A stretch of 64,000 nucleotides of DNA from Rhipicephalus microplus (lineage: Eukaryota; Arthropoda; Arachnida; Ixodida; Ixodidae): NCBI RefSeq assembly GCF_043290135.1, contig NC_134707.1, positions 139,253,319-139,317,318 on the forward strand, in the 5' to 3' direction. Every line of letters starts with the position of its first letter. The stretch's first letter is position 1. The position numbers and the translations under genes were made by a program. This document shows, in pieces, positions 62,471 to 64,000 of this stretch. The notes under the pieces were generated by a model. The model had not been told where the DNA came from, did no database searches, and saw only the letters and a list, made by a program, of their open reading frames with translations.

Positions 62471-63180
62471 GTGGAGTTTCTAGTGGCGGAGTTTCTAGTT
62501 GTAGAGTTTCTAGTTGCGGAGTTTTCTAGTTGTGGAGTTTCTAGTTGCGGAGTTTCTAGTTGCGGAGCTTCAAGTTGTGGAGTTTCTAGTTGTGGAGTTT
62601 CTAGTTGTGGAGTTTGTAGTTGTGGAGTATCTAGTTGTGGGCTTTCAAGTTGTGGAGTTTCTAGTTGTTGAGTCTCTAGTTGTGGAATTTCTAGTTGTGG
62701 AGTTTCTAGTTGTGGAGTTTCTAGTTGTGGAATTTCAAGTTGTGGAGTCTCTGGTGGCGGATTGAGTTTCTAGTTGCGTAGTTTCTGTTTGTGGAGTTTC
62801 TAGTTGCGGAGCCAGTAGTTGTGGAGTTTCTAGTTGTGGAGTTTCTAGTGTTTGAATTTCTAGTTGCCGAATTCTTTAGTTGCGAAGTCTCAAGTTGTGG
62901 AGTTTCTAGCTGTGAAGTTTCTAGTTGCGGAGTTTCTAGTTGCGGAGTTTCTAGTTGTGGAGTTTTTAGTTGAGGAGTCTCTAGTTGTGGGGTCTCTAGT
63001 TGTGGAGTTTCTAGTTGTGGAGTGTCTACTTGTGGAGTTTCTAGTTGTGTAGTTTCTAGTTGTGGAGTTTCTAGTCGTGGAGTCTGTAGTTGAGGAGTAG
63101 CTATTTGTTGGGTTTCAAGTTATGGAGTTTTTGGCTGTGGAGTTTCTAGTTGTGGAGTTTCTAGTTGTTGAGTTTCTAGT
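62471..63180. repeat. Composite-type block near the right edge
   Basis: It has the order of the 9.8-10.5 kb segment with substitutions: GGCGGATTGAGTTTC near 62757 (others GGAGTGAG), GCCGAATTC at 62867-62874 (others GCCGAGTTC) and GAGTAGCTATTTG near 63096 (others GAGTATCTATTTG). The first of these broke a +4 marker monomer and the second created an EcoRI site. Confidence 0.8.
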
Positions 63181-64000
63181 TGCCGAGCTTCTAGTTGCGA
63201 AGTCTCAAGTCGTGGAGTTTCTAGCTGCGGAGTTTCTAGTTGCGGAGCTTCAAGTGGCGGAGTTTCTAGTTGTGGAATTTGTAGTTGTGGAGTATCTAGT
63301 TTTGGTGTTTCAAGTTGTGGAGTTTCTAGCTGTGGAGTTTCTAGTTGCGGAGTTTCTAGTTGCAGAGTTTCTAGTTGCGGAGTTTCTAGTTGCGGAGTTT
63401 CTAGTTGTGGAGTTTCTAGTTGTTGAGTTTCTAGTGGCCGAGTTCTTTAGTTGCGAAGTCTCAAGTTGTGGAGTTTCTAGCTGTGGAATTTCTAGTTGTT
63501 GAGTTTCTAGATCCGGAGTTTCTAGTTGTGGAGTTTTTAGCTGTGGAGTCTCTAGTTGTGGAGTCTCTAGTTGTGAAGTTTCTAGTTGTGGAGTGTCTAC
63601 TTGTGGAGTTTCTAGTTGTGGAGATACTAGTTGTAGAGTTTCTATTTGTAGTTTTTATTTTTCGAGTTTGTAGTTGTAGATTTTCTAGTTGCAGAGTTCC
63701 TAAATGTGGAGTTTCTAGTTGTGGAGTTTCTTGTTGGGGTGTTTCTAGTTGTGAAGTTTCCAATTGTGGATTTTCTAGTTGCGGAATTTCTAGTTGCGAA
63801 GTTTCTAGTTGGGGAGTTTCTACTTGAATTTATAGTTGTGGATTTTCTAGTTCCACAGTTTCGAGTTGCAAAGTTTCAAGTTGTCGAGTTTGTAGTTGCG
63901 GAGTCGCTAGTTGTGGAGTTTCTAGTTGTGGAGTTGCTAGCTGTGGAGTTTCTAGTTGCGGAGTCTCCAATTATGCAGTCTCTAGTTTTGGAGTCTCTAT
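63181..64000. repeat. 0.8-kb block repeated at the right edge, copy 2, cut by window end
   Basis: This is the counterpart of 59351-60171. Private differences include GAGATACTAG near 63622 (GAGATTCTAG in copy 1) and TCCAATTATGCAG near 63965 (TCTAATTGTGCAG). The last base falls mid-monomer, showing that the array continues. Confidence 0.87.

Larger units (their letters stand above)
1..64000. repeat. 15-bp minisatellite/satellite array filling the whole window
   Basis: Every line of the sequence reads as a near-periodic 15-mer, consensus GTTGTGGAGTTTCTA on the + strand, about 4,260 copies. Common variants change the central TG to CG or CA, TCTAG to TCAAG, GAGTTTC to GAGTCTC, or TTG to CTG. A minority of monomers have non-15-bp lengths: GAGTTTTCTAG and GAGTTCTTTAG (+1), GAAGTTTTAG and GCAGTTCTAG (-1), and GGAGTGAGTTTCTAG (+4). 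These recur at fixed HOR positions. There is no unique sequence of any length and no gene-sized interruption. Neither edge of the array is in the window. The consensus has 5 G, 7 T, 2 A and 1 C, so the + strand is strongly G/T-rich throughout. Function is unknown; a structural satellite is the simplest reading. Confidence 0.98.

Noticed and set aside
1..64000. CRISPR array
   Set aside because: There are no spacers. The repeat is continuous with a 15-bp period and no unique sequence between units.
1..64000. Telomeric repeat
   Set aside because: The 15-bp unit does not resemble TTAGGG, TTTAGGG or TTAGG types, and has a complex HOR structure unlike simple telomeric arrays.
1..64000. Pentapeptide-repeat family protein
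   Set aside because: The five-residue period comes from the DNA period. The family pattern A(D/N)LXX is not seen in any frame.
1..64000. G-quadruplex-forming array
   Set aside because: Most monomers have only one GG pair per 15 bp and few GGG or GGGG runs, so loops would be too long. GGGG occurs only in isolated monomers such as TGTGGGGTTCG.
1..64000. tRNA, rRNA or other structured RNA genes, or a transposable element insertion
   Set aside because: No stretch departs from the 15-bp pattern for more than part of a monomer, so there is no room for any such element.
1..64000. Bacterial or phage origin
   Set aside because: There are no coding genes, Shine-Dalgarno-spaced starts or operons in 64 kb, and long multi-level HORs are typical of eukaryotic satellite DNA.

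Overview
The window is one uninterrupted tandem-repeat array, and I find no supportable gene, RNA gene, transposon, CRISPR array or promoter in it. From base 1 to base 64000 it is built from about 4,260 copies of a 15-bp monomer, consensus GTTGTGGAGTTTCTA (reverse complement TAGAAACTCCACAAC). Both window edges lie inside the array, so it is longer than 64 kb. The setting is almost certainly a eukaryotic nuclear genome, in satellite or minisatellite heterochromatin. No flanking gene allows a lineage call. The commonest variable dinucleotide in the monomer is TG, CG or CA, the pattern expected if CpG is methylated and deaminates. That would suit a CpG-methylating host, but it is an inference.

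The array has a nested higher-order repeat (HOR) structure, readable because variant monomers recur in fixed order. Region 1 (1-7.09 kb) has three HOR-A copies: 2,240 bp (with a 555-bp internal deletion), 2,795 bp and a partial third. Region 2 (7.09-18.03 kb) is a composite block of 5,469 bp present twice in tandem (7091-12559 and 12560-18028). Region 3 (14.8-32.7 kb) is a younger 8,947-bp tandem duplication (14811-23757 and 23758-32704). It contains the junction of the 5,469-bp duplication and HOR-A copies of 2,765 and 2,750 bp. Region 4 (30.2-36.4 kb) repeats the order seen at 3.4-9.6 kb, at an offset of about 26.78 kb.

Region 5 (36.4-58.1 kb) is dominated by a second HOR family (HOR-II, about 2.1-2.5 kb full length), mixed with blocks of the region 2 type. 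HOR-A-side blocks carry GAATTC at a fixed position. HOR-II carries GAGCTC and an internal 12-monomer (180-bp) doublet. Region 6 (58.1-64 kb) is a mosaic of less regular pieces of both families and may be older sequence.

All open reading frames here are by-products of the repeat. Fifteen is divisible by 3, so two of three frames on each strand stay open: pentapeptides VEFLV and SSCGV on +, LETPQ and RNSTT on -. They begin mostly at GTG, are broken by fixed 1- to 4-bp indel monomers, and repeat with HORs whose lengths are often not multiples of 3. I regard none as a gene. The point of interest is the array's architecture and its record of unequal exchange, not an encoded system.
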